Shown in pieces: positions 1 through 10,111 of a DNA stretch of 64,000 bases. Within the stretch, counting starts at the first letter, position 1, and every line of letters starts with the position of its first letter. The DNA is taken from the NCBI RefSeq assembly GCF_039555755.1, contig NZ_CP154631.1:2728001-2792000 (forward strand). Reading direction: 5' to 3'. The notes under the pieces are model-generated. The model was not told the DNA's origin. It searched no databases and was given only the letters and a program-made list of their open reading frames with translations. The DNA comes from Pseudomonas sediminis. GTDB lineage: Bacteria > Pseudomonadota > Gammaproteobacteria > Pseudomonadales > Pseudomonadaceae. A program made the position numbers and the translations under genes.

Positions 1-2
1 GT

Positions 3-1226
3 CAAGGGCTTTCTACCACGGTGCGTCAGGGCGAGGTGGAGACCGTCGAGTTCAATCGCGACCAGGGTTTTGGCATCACCCTGTACGTAGGCCAGCGCAA
101 GGGCTCGGCCAGCACCTCGGCCACCGGTATCGAGGCCATTCGTGAGACTGTGGCAGCGGCCCTGGCGATTGCCAAACATACCAGCGAGGACGAGTGCTCC
201 GGCCTGGCCGATGCCGCGCTGATGGCGCGCGAGCTGCCCGAGCTGGATCTCTATCATCCCTGGTCGATCACTCCAGAGCAGGCGGTGGAGCAGGCACTGA
301 CCTGTGAGGCCGCGGCTTTTGCGGCAGACAAACGAATCAAGAATGCTGACGGTACCAGCCTCAATACCCACCAGGGCTGTCGTGTGTATGGCAACAGCCA
401 CGGTTTCGTCGGCGGTTACGCCAGCACCCGTCATAGCCTCAGCTGCGTGATGATCGCCGAGGGCGATGGGCAGATGCAGCGCGACTACTGGTACGACGTC
501 AATCGTCAGGGTGAACTGCTGGCCGATGCCAAAGGCATCGGCCAGCGCGCCGCCGAGCGCGCGGTCAGCCGTCTTGGTGCGCGCCCGGTACCGACTTGCG
601 AAGTACCGGTGCTTTTCGCCGCCGAGCTGGCTGGTTGTCTGTTCAGCCACCTATTGGCGGCAATCTCGGGTGGCAACCTGTATCGCCAGTCCTCCTTCCT
701 CGAAGGTGCCCTCGGCCAGCGCTTGTTCCCCGAGTGGCTGAGCCTCGACGAGCGCCCGCATCTGCCGCGCGCACTGGGCAGTGCCACCTTCGATGGTGAC
801 GGCCTGGCCACCTACGCCAAACCGTTCGTGGAAAAGGGCGAGCTGGTGTCCTACGTGCTCGGCACCTATTCCGGGCGCAAGCTGGGTTTGCCGAGTACCG
901 CCAACTCCGGTGGCGTACACAACCTGTTCGTCACCCATGGCGATGAGGATCAGCAGGCGCTGATTCGCCGCATGGATCGTGGCTTACTGGTTACCGAGCT
1001 GATGGGCCAGGGGCTGAATCTGGTGACGGGCGATTACTCGCGGGGTGCGGCAGGCTTCTGGGTCGAGAATGGCGAAATCCAGTTCCCGGTTCAGGAAGTA
1101 ACCATCGCCGGTAATCTGCGCGACATGTTCCGTCAGGTCGTTGCAGTCGGTCGTGACCTTGAGCGTCGCGGCAATATCTGCACTGGCTCGGTGCTGATCG
1201 AGAAAATGACTGTCGCCGGCAGTTGA
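3..1226 (+). CDS. pmbA: PmbA/TldE metalloprotease-family protein (5' end outside window)
   Basis: TldE/PmbA is the non-catalytic partner of TldD. The TldD/TldE complex is a cytosolic protease that matures modified peptides such as microcin B17 and degrades unfolded peptides. The frame is open from the first bases of the window, so the true start lies upstream; about 402 codons of a family length near 448 are visible. Family stretches seen are the early GEVETVEFN segment, YWYDVNR, and the C-terminal GLLVTELMGQG and NIEVGRD-like region. No HEXXH zinc motif is visible, as expected for TldE. It runs convergently to the ptsO end of the rpoN operon, with a strong terminator between them. Confidence 0.93.
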   Translation, partial: QGLSTTVRQGEVETVEFNRDQGFGITLYVGQRKGSASTSATGIEAIRETVAAALAIAKHTSEDECSGLADAALMARELPELDLYHPWSITPEQAVEQALTCEAAAFAADKRIKNADGTSLNTHQGCRVYGNSHGFVGGYASTRHSLSCVMIAEGDGQMQRDYWYDVNRQGELLADAKGIGQRAAERAVSRLGARPVPTCEVPVLFAAELAGCLFSHLLAAISGGNLYRQSSFLEGALGQRLFPEWLSLDERPHLPRALGSATFDGDGLATYAKPFVEKGELVSYVLGTYSGRKLGLPSTANSGGVHNLFVTHGDEDQQALIRRMDRGLLVTELMGQGLNLVTGDYSRGAAGFWVENGEIQFPVQEVTIAGNLRDMFRQVVAVGRDLERRGNICTGSVLIEKMTVAGS

Positions 1227-1235
1227 GTTGGCAGA

Positions 1236-1272
1236 AACGACAAGGCCACCTGCGGGTGGCCTTGTCGTTTTT
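1236..1272. terminator. Strong hairpin between convergent pmbA and ptsO
   Basis: There are perfect 15-bp arms at 1236-1250 and 1255-1269 with a TGCG loop. A T-run follows on the + strand. It lies 10 bases after the pmbA stop and just before the ptsO stop, so it can terminate pmbA and perhaps also the leftward operon. Confidence 0.85.
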
Positions 1273-1283
1273 GTCAGGAGGGG

Positions 1284-1556
1284 TTACTCGCCTTCGTCGA
1301 AGTAGTTCTCTATCAGGCCTACCAGGGCGGCCATCGCTTCTTCGTCCTGCTCGCCCTCGGTCAGCAGGTGCACGTTGGAGCCCTTGCCGGCCGCCAGCAT
1401 CATGACTGCCATGATGCTCTTACCGTCCACCAGACTTTCGGTGCTGCGACCGATGCGCACCTGGCAGGGGTAAGTGCTCGCCACGCCGACGAACTTCGCA
1501 GCGGCGCGGGCATGTAGACCAAGCTTGTTGATGATGGTGATTTCACGTGCGGGCAT
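1284..1556 (-). CDS. ptsO: Phosphocarrier protein NPr (nitrogen PTS)
   Basis: This 90-aa HPr-like protein passes phosphate from EI-Ntr (PtsP) to IIA-Ntr (PtsN). The phosphorylated histidine is His15 in LGLHARAAAKF, and Ser47 lies in the GKSIMAVMML segment. The ATG at 1556 gives the usual family length; the longer open frame upstream overlaps rapZ and is not needed. It is the last gene of the leftward kdsD-to-ptsO cluster, 14 bases after rapZ, which fits co-transcription with ptsN. Confidence 0.95.
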   Translation of the reverse strand: MPAREITIINKLGLHARAAAKFVGVASTYPCQVRIGRSTESLVDGKSIMAVMMLAAGKGSNVHLLTEGEQDEEAMAALVGLIENYFDEGE

Positions 1557-1570
1557 CGCGGCATGGCTCC

Positions 1571-2428
1571 TTAGCTGAGGTCGCGGTGACGCACCTGGAC
1601 ATTCTTCAGCGAATCTTTGAGCGCCTGGCTCAGGCGATTGGCCAGATACACAGAGCGGTGGTGACCACCGGTGCAACCGATGGCGATTGTGACGTAGGCG
1701 CGGTTGCTGGCGGCGAAGCGCGGTAGCCATTTTTCCAGATAGGCGAGGATATCCTGATACATTTCCTCGACCTCCGGCTGCGCAGCCAGGTAGTCGATCA
1801 CAGGTTGATCCAGGCCGGAGTAGTCGCGCAGTTCAGGCTTCCAGTAAGGATTGGGCAGGCAGCGTGCATCGAACACCAGATCGGCGTCGACCGGCATGCC
1901 ACGCTTGAAGCCGAAGGACTCGACGAGAAAGGCGGTGCCCGTTTGCGTCTGGCCCAGCAGGCGCAGTTTGAGCGTGTCGCGCAACTGATAAAGGTTCAGT
2001 CGAGTCGTGTCGATCTTCAGATCGGCACGATCAGTGATCGGCGCCAGCAGCAGACTTTCGTACGCAATGGCTTCGGCCAGCGAGCGGTTATCGTTGGTCA
2101 GCGGATGGCGCCTGCGGGTTTCCGAAAAACGCTTGAGCAGCGTCTCGTCCTCGGCGTCGAGGTAAAGCACATCGCAGCGGATATTACGTTTGCGCACTTC
2201 TTCGAGCAGCTCCGGGAAACGCTTGAGCTGACTCAGCAGGTTACGTGCATCGATGGAAACGGCCACTTGCGGCAGCAGCATGTCGCTGTGCGGCAGGAAG
2301 CGCTCGGCGAGGTCCGGTAGCAGACCGGCCGGCAAGTTGTCGATGCAATAGAAACCGTTGTCCTCAAGTACATCGAGGGCGGTGCTCTTGCCCGAGCCCG
2401 AGCGACCGCTGACGATGATCAGGCGCAT
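1571..2428 (-). CDS. rapZ: RNase adapter protein RapZ (YvcJ family P-loop protein)
   Basis: 285 aa. In enterobacteria RapZ delivers the sRNA GlmZ to RNase E and senses glucosamine-6-phosphate. The GlmY/GlmZ circuit is not established for Pseudomonas, so the target here is open. A Walker A motif GRSGSGKS sits at residues 8-15. The conserved C-terminal RNA-binding domain contains [16 protein letters not shown] near residues 251-266. The gene starts 2 bases after the ptsN stop, so translation is probably coupled. Length and motifs are normal. Confidence 0.95.
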   Translation of the reverse strand: MRLIIVSGRSGSGKSTALDVLEDNGFYCIDNLPAGLLPDLAERFLPHSDMLLPQVAVSIDARNLLSQLKRFPELLEEVRKRNIRCDVLYLDAEDETLLKRFSETRRRHPLTNDNRSLAEAIAYESLLLAPITDRADLKIDTTRLNLYQLRDTLKLRLLGQTQTGTAFLVESFGFKRGMPVDADLVFDARCLPNPYWKPELRDYSGLDQPVIDYLAAQPEVEEMYQDILAYLEKWLPRFAASNRAYVTIAIGCTGGHHRSVYLANRLSQALKDSLKNVQVRHRDLS

Positions 2429-2430
2429 GA

Positions 2431-2895
2431 TTATTGACCGTTCTGAATGTCCACGACGACCTGAAAGAGATCTTCGCCGCTGTTGGCCTGGCGCAGACGT
2501 TCACGTACTTCCTGGCGATCGAGCATGCTGGCGATCTGGCGCAACAGTTCGAGGTGCGCATCGGTTGCCGCTTCCGGCACCAGAAGTACGAACAGCAGAT
2601 CGACCGGCACGCCGTCGATGGCGTCGAAGTCGACTGCCGTCTCCAGGTGCAGGACTGCACTGATCGGGGCACTGCAGCCAGCCAGGCGGCAGTGGGGAAT
2701 GGCAATGCCGTTGCCGAAGCCGGTAGAGCCAAGCTTCTCGCGGGCGATGAGGCTTTCGAAGATGTCCTGGGCATCCAGGTCGGGCAGGTCGCGTGCAACC
2801 AGGTTGGCGATCTGTTCGAGCACGCGTTTTTTGCTGCCGCCCGGCACGTTCACCAGGGAACGGCCGGGGGTCAGGATATTTTCAAGTCGGATCAT
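2431..2895 (-). CDS. ptsN: Nitrogen-regulatory PTS enzyme IIA (PtsN)
   Basis: 154 aa. This single-domain IIA protein is the terminal phosphate acceptor of the PTS-Ntr chain. It regulates potassium transport and carbon/nitrogen balance by protein contact rather than sugar uptake. The phosphorylated residue is His68 in [11 protein letters not shown]. It follows hpf by 12 bases and precedes rapZ by 2, within the conserved rpoN-hpf-ptsN-rapZ-ptsO block. Confidence 0.96.
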   Translation of the reverse strand: MIRLENILTPGRSLVNVPGGSKKRVLEQIANLVARDLPDLDAQDIFESLIAREKLGSTGFGNGIAIPHCRLAGCSAPISAVLHLETAVDFDAIDGVPVDLLFVLLVPEAATDAHLELLRQIASMLDRQEVRERLRQANSGEDLFQVVVDIQNGQ

Positions 2896-2907
2896 GGATA
2901 GGGAATG

Positions 2908-3216
2908 TCAGCGGGCTGTGGCACCTTGCAGGCGTTCGAGCTGCTTTTCCTTGTGCTTGATGAGTTGACGGTCGAGTTTATCGGCCAACAGGTCGATGGC
3001 AGCGTACATGTCCTGATGTTCGGCGTTGGCGACGACTTCGCCGCCGGCGATGTGCAGGGTGGCTTCGATCTTCTGCTTGAGTTTTTCGACCTCCATGGTC
3101 ACCTGTACGTTGGTGATCTTGTCGAAGTGGCGTTCCAGTCGGCCCAGTTTCTCGCCGATATAGTCACGCAGGGCGTCGGTCACATCCAGCTGATGTCCAC
3201 TGATGTTGACTTGCAT
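2908..3216 (-). CDS. hpf: Ribosome hibernation-promoting factor (short form)
   Basis: 102 aa. It binds the 30S decoding and tRNA sites in stationary phase and supports 100S dimer formation. The start MQVNISGHQLDVTDALRDY is chosen because an AAGGAGA ribosome binding site lies just upstream of the ATG at 3216; longer upstream starts have none. The single S30AE domain covers nearly the whole protein, so this is the short HPF type without a C-terminal dimerisation tail. It lies 93 bases downstream of rpoN, as usual in Pseudomonas. Confidence 0.94.
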   Translation of the reverse strand: MQVNISGHQLDVTDALRDYIGEKLGRLERHFDKITNVQVTMEVEKLKQKIEATLHIAGGEVVANAEHQDMYAAIDLLADKLDRQLIKHKEKQLERLQGATAR

Positions 3217-3309
3217 ACCGCTATCTCCTTGTTGCCTTGTGTAAGAGACGGAATCCATGAGAATCCGCCACCGGAACACGTTGGCTTGGAGGCAGGTCGC
3301 CTCCTTGGC

Positions 3310-4803
3310 CTACATCAGTCGCTTGCGTTCGCTGGAGGGCGCTATACCGAGGGATTCACGGTATTTGGCAACCGTCCTGCGGGCGACTTGGATGCCTTGT
3401 GCCTCCAGTAAACCAGCGATCTTGCTGTCACTCAACGGCTTTTTCGCGTTTTCTGCTGCGACCAGTTTTTTGATGATCGCGCGGATCGCGGTGGACGAGC
3501 ATTCGCCGCCTTCGGAGGTGCTGACGTGGCTGGAGAAGAAATATTTCAGCTCGTAAATACCACGCGGGGTGTGCATGAATTTCTGCGTGGTAACACGTGA
3601 AATGGTCGACTCGTGCATGCCTACTGCCTCGGCGATGTCGTGCAATACCAGAGGCTTCATCGCTTCATCACCGTAGTCGAGGAAGCCACGCTGGTGCTCG
3701 ACGATCTGGGTGGCTACCTTCATCAGCGTTTCGTTACGGCTTTGCAGGCTCTTGATGAACCAGCGGGCCTCTTGCAACTGGTTGCGCATGAAAGTGTTAT
3801 CGGCACTGGAGTCGGCGCGTTTGACGAAGCCGGCATACTGCGGGTTGACGCGCAGACGCGGCATCGCCTCCTGGTTCAGCTCCACCAGCCAACGCTCATT
3901 GTGCTTGCGCACGATTACATCGGGCACGACGTATTCTGGCTCGCTGGATTCGATCTGCGAACCTGGACGCGGATTCAGACGCTGGATCAGGTCGATGACC
4001 TGGCGCAGTTCGTCTTCCTTGAGTTTGGTGCGCCGCATCAGTTGGGCGTAATCGCGGCTGCCGAGCAGTTCCAGGTAATCACCGACCACGCGCTGGGTTT
4101 CGTTCAGCCAGGGGGTGTTGGCGGGCAGCTGACGCAGTTGCAGTAGCAGACACTCGCGCAGATCACGGGCGCCGATACCCGCGGGTTCGAACTGCTGGAT
4201 GCGGTGCAGCACCACTTCCACTTCGTCCAGTTCGATATCCAGCTCGGGGTCGAAGGATTCGGTCACTTCCTCGAGGGTTTCCTCGAGATAGCCGTCGTTG
4301 TTGATGCAGTCGATCAGGGTGGCCGCGATCAGGCGATCCTTGTCCGACATGGGCGCCAGGTTCAGTTGCCAGAGCAGGTGGCTGTGCAGGCTCTCGCCGC
4401 TGGACGTGCGGGTGGTGAAGTCCCACTCGTCATCATCGTTGCTGGGCAGGCTGCTGGCGCTGGTTTGGTAGATGTCTTCCCAGGCTGTGTCGACTGGCAG
4501 CTCATTGGGAATACGCTCGCCCCAGTCGCCTTCTTCCAGGTTATCCACCGTGGGGGTGGTTTCCTGGTAGCTCTCTTCCTTGCTCGGGGTCGGGGTGGCG
4601 CTCTCGGCGCCATCAGCCATTGGATCGCTGTTGTCGAAGTCGTCGCCTTCTTCCTGGCGCTCGAGCATGGGATTGGACTCCAGCGCCTCCTGAATTTCCT
4701 GTTGCAGGTCCAGGGTGGACAGTTGGAGGAGGCGGATAGCCTGTTGCAGCTGCGGGGTCATCGTCAGCTGCTGGCCCATCTTGAGGACTAGCGATGGTTT
4801 CAT
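3310..4803 (-). CDS. rpoN: RNA polymerase sigma-54 factor
   Basis: 497 aa. Sigma-54 directs RNA polymerase to -24/-12 promoters that need AAA+ activators (nitrogen, flagella, many transport genes). Region I is the glutamine-rich N-terminus with [19 protein letters not shown]. An acidic linker follows (about residues 50-120), then the core-binding domain and a helix-turn-helix. The RpoN box ARRTVAKYR is at about residues 474-482. All expected parts are present. It lies downstream of lptB, with a 136-base gap that may hold its own promoter. Confidence 0.98.
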   Translation of the reverse strand: MKPSLVLKMGQQLTMTPQLQQAIRLLQLSTLDLQQEIQEALESNPMLERQEEGDDFDNSDPMADGAESATPTPSKEESYQETTPTVDNLEEGDWGERIPNELPVDTAWEDIYQTSASSLPSNDDDEWDFTTRTSSGESLHSHLLWQLNLAPMSDKDRLIAATLIDCINNDGYLEETLEEVTESFDPELDIELDEVEVVLHRIQQFEPAGIGARDLRECLLLQLRQLPANTPWLNETQRVVGDYLELLGSRDYAQLMRRTKLKEDELRQVIDLIQRLNPRPGSQIESSEPEYVVPDVIVRKHNERWLVELNQEAMPRLRVNPQYAGFVKRADSSADNTFMRNQLQEARWFIKSLQSRNETLMKVATQIVEHQRGFLDYGDEAMKPLVLHDIAEAVGMHESTISRVTTQKFMHTPRGIYELKYFFSSHVSTSEGGECSSTAIRAIIKKLVAAENAKKPLSDSKIAGLLEAQGIQVARRTVAKYRESLGIAPSSERKRLM

Positions 4804-4939
4804 TGCAGACCTTAATTTACTGGCGAGTTACGCCTTCCACATCAGGGCGCCGAAGCGCCGCCAGGAAGCAAATTATATGCCTGATGTTGTCGATTTTGCC
4901 TAGGGGTTGCCATATTTCTGTCGTGAAATATCCGCAGGC

Positions 4940-5665
4940 CTACAGGCGGAACTCGTGCCCCAGGTAAACCTCTTTCACCGTCTGGTTGGCAAGGATGGTC
5001 TCGGCGTCACCTTCAGCGATTAGTTGTCCATCGTTGACGATGTAGGCGGTTTCGCAGATATCCAGGGTTTCGCGCACGTTGTGATCGGTGATCAGAATGC
5101 CGATGCCCTTGGTCTTGAGGTGATGGATGATCTGTTTGATGTCGCCAACCGAGATCGGGTCGACACCGGCAAAAGGTTCGTCGAGCAGAATGAACTTGGG
5201 GTTGGTCGCCAGGGCTCTGGCAATCTCTACGCGGCGTCGCTCACCGCCGGACAGGCTCATGCCGAGGCTGTCGGCGATATGGTGAATATGGAACTCCTGC
5301 AGCAGGTTTTCCAGCTCCGCCTGGCGGCCGGTGCGGTCCAGGTCCTTGCGCGTTTCCAGGATGGCCATGATGTTGTCGGCCACCGACAGCTTGCGGAAGA
5401 TCGACGCTTCCTGCGGCAGGTAGCCGATGCCCGCGCGGGCGCGGCCGTGCATAGGCTGATGGCTGACGTCGAGGTCGTCGATCAGCACGCGGCCTTGGTC
5501 GGCGCGTACCAGGCCGACGATCATGTAGAAACAGGTGGTCTTGCCGGCACCATTGGGGCCGAGCAGGCCAACGATCTGACCGCTTTCGATGCTTAGGCTG
5601 ACGTCACGCACGACCTGGCGGCTCTTGTAACTTTTCGCCAGGTGTTGGGCTTTGAGAATGGCCAT
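4940..5665 (-). CDS. lptB: LPS export ABC transporter ATPase LptB
   Basis: 241 aa. It is the cytoplasmic ATPase of LptB2FG, which extracts LPS from the inner membrane and pushes it along the Lpt bridge. Walker [10 protein letters not shown] is at about residues 36-44. The ABC signature [15 protein letters not shown] and Walker [14 protein letters not shown] follow, and the switch histidine is in [10 protein letters not shown]. The gene overlaps the lptA stop by one base, so the two are tightly coupled. Confidence 0.97.
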   Translation of the reverse strand: MAILKAQHLAKSYKSRQVVRDVSLSIESGQIVGLLGPNGAGKTTCFYMIVGLVRADQGRVLIDDLDVSHQPMHGRARAGIGYLPQEASIFRKLSVADNIMAILETRKDLDRTGRQAELENLLQEFHIHHIADSLGMSLSGGERRRVEIARALATNPKFILLDEPFAGVDPISVGDIKQIIHHLKTKGIGILITDHNVRETLDICETAYIVNDGQLIAEGDAETILANQTVKEVYLGHEFRL

Positions 5666-6204
5666 TACTGCTGCTGATCCGCGGGTTTGTTCTTCGGTTG
5701 GATGACCATGTCGATACGCGGGCGCGGCGTGCTGACGTTGCCGCCTGTTGCGCGGCCGGCGTTGACGATCTGGCGGCGGGTGTCGTAGACGATCTTCTCG
5801 CCTTCGAAGGTATTGCCTTCCTGAATCACCTTGGCCTGGTCGATCAGTACGATGCGCTCATTGCTGGCGAAGTACTGGATGGTCTTGCCGTAGGCCTTGA
5901 CGATGTCCTTGTCCACAGCCGGCTTCTGCTCGTAGTAGGCCAGATTGCCGACCGATGTGAAGACGTCGATGTCGCCACTGGCGGTCTGGGTGATGGTAAC
6001 AGTGTCGCCCGTGATCTTCAGGGTGCCCTGAGTGATGATCACATCGCCGCGGTAGACGGCTACACCTTGTCGATCATCCAGTTCTGCGCTGTCGGCCTGG
6101 ATGCGAATCGGTTGATCGCGATCCGATGGCAGTGCCCAGGCAGCCGCGCTTCCCAATGCGGCGCCGAGGCTGAGAATCAGGGGGAGGGTATTAACGAACC
6201 TCAT
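5665..6204 (-). CDS. lptA: Periplasmic LPS-bridge protein LptA (LptH in Pseudomonas)
   Basis: 179 aa. This OstA-family beta-jellyroll protein forms the periplasmic bridge carrying LPS between LptC and LptD. An N-terminal signal peptide ([24 protein letters not shown]) is visible, followed by [29 protein letters not shown] OstA sequence. It overlaps lptC by 14 bases and lptB by one. The Pseudomonas protein is called LptH. Confidence 0.95.
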   Translation of the reverse strand: MRFVNTLPLILSLGAALGSAAAWALPSDRDQPIRIQADSAELDDRQGVAVYRGDVIITQGTLKITGDTVTITQTASGDIDVFTSVGNLAYYEQKPAVDKDIVKAYGKTIQYFASNERIVLIDQAKVIQEGNTFEGEKIVYDTRRQIVNAGRATGGNVSTPRPRIDMVIQPKNKPADQQQ

Positions 6205-6757
6205 GCTGGCCTCTTACGTTGGACTGCAGGAGCATCCTGCCGTCATTCAAGTACGCTTTCATTCCTTGTGCCGTGGTTACCCCGTTGGCCGCGACGATTC
6301 TAACGGCTTGCTCGGTCTGCGCATATTCCTTGTCAGGAATAACGGTCATGCGGCTGCTGGTGATGATGGTTGGACGGTTCTTGGCGTCGGTGCGGGCGAT
6401 GCGCACGTCGTCGATCAGTTCTACCTCGACGCCGCCGGGCGAGACTTCGGCACGCTGGCTGGTGACTTCCCAGGGCAACTCGGTGCCGCGATATAGCTTC
6501 AGCTTGGGGGTATCGACCAGGGTAATGTCGGTGCTTTTGATGTGTTCGAGCTTGTCCGCGGTCATGCGGTAGTGCAGTTTGCCGTCATCCTGGAACTGCA
6601 CGGTACGCGCGCCTACCGCATAGAAGTCGACTACGTTGTCATCGCTGGCCTGCTGGGTCAGGCGCGCGCTGTCCGGGGCAAGGTTCCAGTAACCGAGTGC
6701 GGCCACGACGACTGCAATCAGAGCAAAGATCAGGGTATTGAGGATTTTACGCGGCAT
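6191..6757 (-). CDS. lptC: LPS export system protein LptC
   Basis: 188 aa. LptC is a bitopic inner-membrane protein that receives LPS from LptFG and hands it to LptA/LptH. There is one N-terminal membrane helix (about residues 6-24, ILNTLIFALIAVVVAALGYW), then a periplasmic OstA-like domain. It follows kdsC by 8 bases and overlaps lptA, as in other Pseudomonas. Confidence 0.94.
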   Translation of the reverse strand: MPRKILNTLIFALIAVVVAALGYWNLAPDSARLTQQASDDNVVDFYAVGARTVQFQDDGKLHYRMTADKLEHIKSTDITLVDTPKLKLYRGTELPWEVTSQRAEVSPGGVEVELIDDVRIARTDAKNRPTIITSSRMTVIPDKEYAQTEQAVRIVAANGVTTAQGMKAYLNDGRMLLQSNVRGQHEVR

Positions 6758-6765
6758 GCTGTTCT

Positions 6766-7290
6766 CTACAGGTAGGCGGCTTGGGCCGCATCCAGTGTGC
6801 CTTGGGCACGCATGATCAGTTCGCAGAATTCCCGCGCCGCACCATCACCGCCACGCGCCTGGGTTACGCCGTGGGCATGCTGGCGGACGAAGCTGTCGGC
6901 GCTGGCCACGGCCATGCCCAATCCGACACGACGAATCACCGGAAGGTCCGGCAGGTCGTCACCGAGATAGGCGACCTGTTCATAGCTTAGGCCGAGTTCG
7001 GCGAGCAGGCCGTCGAGTACCACGAGTTTGTCTTCACGACCTTGGAACAGGTGCTGGATACCCAGGTTGTTGGCGCGGCGCTCCACCACAGGTGTCTTGC
7101 GGCCGCTGATGATGGCCGTGCGCACGCCCGAGTTGATCAGCATCTTGATGCCGTGGCCGTCGAGTGTGTTGAAGGTCTTGAACTCGCTGCCGTCTTCGAG
7201 AAAGTACAGGCGGCCGTCGGTCAATACGCCATCGACGTCGAAGATCGCCAGTTTCACGGCGCGTGCGCGTTGCAGTAGTTTGTTCATCAC
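6766..7290 (-). CDS. kdsC: 3-deoxy-D-manno-octulosonate 8-phosphate phosphatase
   Basis: 174 aa. KdsC hydrolyses Kdo-8-phosphate to Kdo for LPS inner core. It is a HAD-superfamily enzyme of the capless C0 type. The nucleophile motif is DVDGVLTDG (Asp18, Asp20), motif II is AIISGRKTP, and the late acidic motif is YLGDDLPDLPV. Its start overlaps the kdsD stop by 4 bases (ATGA). Confidence 0.96.
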   Translation of the reverse strand: MMNKLLQRARAVKLAIFDVDGVLTDGRLYFLEDGSEFKTFNTLDGHGIKMLINSGVRTAIISGRKTPVVERRANNLGIQHLFQGREDKLVVLDGLLAELGLSYEQVAYLGDDLPDLPVIRRVGLGMAVASADSFVRQHAHGVTQARGGDGAAREFCELIMRAQGTLDAAQAAYL

Positions 7291-8261
7291 ATCACCCCCG
7301 CGCGCAGTAGATCGCCGAGGTTGAACGCGCCGATCGGGCGATCATCACTATCGACTACCACCAGGGCGCTGATCTTGTTGTCTTCCATGATCTTCAGGGC
7401 TTCGGCGGCGAGCATCTCGGCGCGAATGGTCTTGCCATGCGGCGTCATCACGTCGTCGATCCGGGCATCGCGTACATCGATGCCCTTGTCCAGTGCGCGG
7501 CGCAGGTCGCCATCGGTGAAGATCCCGGCCAGGTGGCCATCAGCCTCCAGGACCGTGGTCATACCCAGGCCCTTCTGGGTCATTTCCAGCAGGGCGTCAC
7601 GCAGGCTGGTGCCGCGTGTGACTTGAGGCAGGCTCTCGCCGCTGTGCATCACGTTCTCTACCTTGAGCAGCAGGCGCCTGCCAAGGGCGCCGCCCGGATG
7701 GGAGAAGGCGAAGTCTTCGGCGGTGAAGCCGCGCGCTTCGAGCAGGGCGATAGCCAGGGCGTCGCCCAGTACCAGGCTGGCAGTGGTCGAGGAAGTGGGT
7801 GCCAGGTTCAGCGGGCAGGCTTCCTGCGAGACGCGTGCATCCAGATTGACCTCGGCGGCCTTGGCCAGCGGCGACTCAGGGTTACCGGTCATGCTGATCA
7901 GGCGGATACCGAGGCGCTTGATCAGTGGCAGCAGGGTAACGATCTCGGCGGTCGAGCCAGAGTTCGACAGTGCCAGAACGATGTCGTCCTTGGTGATCAT
8001 GCCCATGTCGCCATGGCTGGCTTCTGCCGGGTGGACAAAGAACGACGTGGTACCGGTGCTGGCCAGAGTTGCAGCGATCTTGTTGCCGATATGCCCGGAC
8101 TTGCCCATGCCAACCACGACCACGCGGCCCTTGCAGCTGAGAATCAGCTCGCAGGCCTTGATGAAGTCGGCATTGATACGGGGCAATAGCTCCTGCACCG
8201 CTTCAATTTCGAGGCGGATGGTGCGCTGCGCGGAATCAATCAGGTCGCGGGTCTGGTTCAT
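7287..8261 (-). CDS. kdsD: Arabinose-5-phosphate isomerase
   Basis: 324 aa. KdsD converts ribulose-5-phosphate to arabinose-5-phosphate, the first step of Kdo synthesis. An N-terminal SIS sugar-isomerase domain (about residues 35-170, with VVVGMGKSGHIGNKIAATLAS-like sequence) precedes two CBS domains (about 205-320). It is the first gene of the leftward kdsD-kdsC-lptCAB-rpoN cluster and is divergent from mlaF. Confidence 0.97.
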   Translation of the reverse strand: MNQTRDLIDSAQRTIRLEIEAVQELLPRINADFIKACELILSCKGRVVVVGMGKSGHIGNKIAATLASTGTTSFFVHPAEASHGDMGMITKDDIVLALSNSGSTAEIVTLLPLIKRLGIRLISMTGNPESPLAKAAEVNLDARVSQEACPLNLAPTSSTTASLVLGDALAIALLEARGFTAEDFAFSHPGGALGRRLLLKVENVMHSGESLPQVTRGTSLRDALLEMTQKGLGMTTVLEADGHLAGIFTDGDLRRALDKGIDVRDARIDDVMTPHGKTIRAEMLAAEALKIMEDNKISALVVVDSDDRPIGAFNLGDLLRAGVM

Positions 8262-8293
8262 TGAGTAAGGCTGTCGGGCGAAAAAAGACGGGG

Positions 8294-8299
8294 ATTATA
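8294..8299 (-). promoter_or_regulatory. Possible -10 element for the kdsD operon
   Basis: Read on the minus strand this is an exact TATAAT, 33 bases upstream of the kdsD start. A good -35 at 16-18 bases is not visible, so the promoter call is tentative. Confidence 0.4.
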
Positions 8300-8384
8300 A
8301 ACGGAAAAGCTTCCCGCGCTCACCCTCGGTGCAACGAGCCAACGTCGAAACTGTCGCAAGTCTGAACGACGCTTTGGGGCGCTA

Positions 8385-8414
8385 TTGGGCGGCATGTTCG
8401 GCAAATGCTATAGT
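8385..8414 (+). promoter_or_regulatory. Possible sigma-70 promoter for mlaFEDCB
   Basis: TTGGGC (8385-8390) and TATAGT (8409-8414) are separated by 18 bases and lie about 90 bases upstream of mlaF. The -10 matches 5 of 6 consensus bases; the -35 is weak. No other promoter-like pair stands out in the kdsD/mlaF gap. Confidence 0.5.
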
Positions 8415-8504
8415 TCGCGGCCATTTTGGCCCTCTCTGGATGGTGCGTGTCTTCGCTTCTGGAGGCGGCGTCTGCCAGGAAGGCCTTATTTTCAAGGAGT
8501 TCAG

Positions 8505-9314
8505 ATGAGCGCCGAGCACGAGTACGCGATCGAGTTGCAGGGCGTCAGCTTTCAGCGTGGCGCGCGATCGATTTTCGACAAGGTCGATATCCGCATTCCG
8601 CGCGGCAAGGTCACCGGCATCATGGGCCCCTCCGGCTGCGGCAAGACCACGCTGCTGCGCCTGATCGCTGCCGAACTGCGTCCTTCTGCAGGCGATGTGC
8701 GCGTCGACGGCGTCAGCCTGCCGAAGCTCTCGCGCGACGAACTGTTCGATATGCGCAAGCAGATGGGCGTCCTGTTCCAGAGCGGCGCGCTGTTCACCGA
8801 TCTCGATGTGTTCGAGAACGTGGCGTTCCCTCTGCGCGTACACACCAAGCTTTCTGAAGAAATGATCCGCGACATCGTCCTGATGAAACTGCAGGCCGTC
8901 GGCTTGCGCGGGGCGCTGGATCTGATGCCGGACGAGCTGTCTGGCGGCATGAAGCGCCGTGTCGCGCTGGCCCGAGCCATTGCGCTCGATCCGCAGATTC
9001 TGCTGTATGACGAGCCGTTTGTCGGTCAGGACCCCATCGCCATGGGTGTTCTGGTGCGCCTGATCCGCCTGCTCAACGATGCACTGGGGATCACCAGCGT
9101 GGTGGTGTCTCACGACCTTGCAGAAACGGCCAGCATCGCCGACTACATCTATGTCGTCGGTGATGCTCAGGTGTTGGGGCAGGGCACTCCGGCCGAGTTG
9201 ATGGAGTCGGATAATCCACGTATTCGCCAGTTCATGAAGGGCATTCCGGATGGGCCGGTGCCGTTTCATTTTCCAGCGCCGGACTACCGCGAAGATCTGT
9301 TGGGGAGAGGTTGA
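8505..9314 (+). CDS. mlaF: Phospholipid transport ATPase MlaF (Ttg2A)
   Basis: 269 aa. MlaF is the cytoplasmic ATPase of MlaFEDB, which moves phospholipids between inner membrane and MlaC to keep outer-membrane asymmetry. Walker [10 protein letters not shown] is at 41-49, the signature is [15 protein letters not shown], and Walker B is [13 protein letters not shown]. The ATG at 8505 has AAGGAG six bases upstream and is preferred over earlier in-frame starts. It overlaps mlaE by one base. In Pseudomonas the operon is also named ttg2. Confidence 0.95.
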   Translation: MSAEHEYAIELQGVSFQRGARSIFDKVDIRIPRGKVTGIMGPSGCGKTTLLRLIAAELRPSAGDVRVDGVSLPKLSRDELFDMRKQMGVLFQSGALFTDLDVFENVAFPLRVHTKLSEEMIRDIVLMKLQAVGLRGALDLMPDELSGGMKRRVALARAIALDPQILLYDEPFVGQDPIAMGVLVRLIRLLNDALGITSVVVSHDLAETASIADYIYVVGDAQVLGQGTPAELMESDNPRIRQFMKGIPDGPVPFHFPAPDYREDLLGRG

Positions 9315-10111
9315 TGCGCAGAAATTCACCGCTCGAACGGCTGCGGCTGTTCGGTCGTGCGGGTATCGATGTGGTCGCGACACTGGGGCGTTCGGTGCTG
9401 TTTCTGGTCAGCGCTCTGTTCGGTCGCAGCCGTGCCGGCAAGCCTTTGCAGCTGTTGATCAAGCAACTGTTCGCGGTTGGCGTGATGTCGCTGGCGATCA
9501 TCGTCGTGTCCGGCATCTTCATCGGCATGGTGTTGGCCCTGCAGGGCTACAACATTCTGGTCAGCTATGGCTCCGAACAGGCTGTTGGGCAGATGGTCGC
9601 CCTGACCCTGCTGCGTGAACTTGGCCCGGTGGTGACCGCGTTGCTGTTCGCCGGTCGCGCCGGCTCGGCGCTGACTGCCGAGATCGGCAACATGAAGTCC
9701 ACCGAGCAGCTCTCCAGCCTGGAGATGATTGGCGTCGACCCGCTCAAGTACATCGTCGCGCCGCGGCTGTGGGCCGGCTTCATTTCCATGCCGCTGCTGG
9801 CGATGATCTTCTGCGTGGTCGGCATCTGGGGTGCGGCCATGGTCGCCGTGGATTGGCTGGGCGTTTACGAGGGCTCGTTCTGGTCGAACATGCAGAACAG
9901 TGTTTCTTTTTATGACGACGTGCTCAACGGCGTGATCAAGAGCATCGTCTTCGCCTTCGTGGTGACCTGGATCGCCGTGTTCCAGGGCTACGACTGTGAA
10001 CCCACTTCCGAAGGCATCAGCCGTGCGACCACGCGCACCGTGGTGTACGCCTCGCTGGCCGTGCTTGGGCTGGATTTCATTCTGACCGCTTTGATGTTTG
10101 GAGATTTCTGA
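9314..10111 (+). CDS. mlaE: Phospholipid transport permease MlaE (Ttg2B)
   Basis: 265 aa. This MlaE/YrbE-type integral membrane permease has several hydrophobic helices and the family core around [17 protein letters not shown] (about residues 112-128). The ATG at 9314 overlaps the mlaF TGA (TGATG), and the TTG three bases earlier is not needed. Its stop overlaps the mlaD start in the same way. Confidence 0.95.
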   Translation: MRRNSPLERLRLFGRAGIDVVATLGRSVLFLVSALFGRSRAGKPLQLLIKQLFAVGVMSLAIIVVSGIFIGMVLALQGYNILVSYGSEQAVGQMVALTLLRELGPVVTALLFAGRAGSALTAEIGNMKSTEQLSSLEMIGVDPLKYIVAPRLWAGFISMPLLAMIFCVVGIWGAAMVAVDWLGVYEGSFWSNMQNSVSFYDDVLNGVIKSIVFAFVVTWIAVFQGYDCEPTSEGISRATTRTVVYASLAVLGLDFILTALMFGDF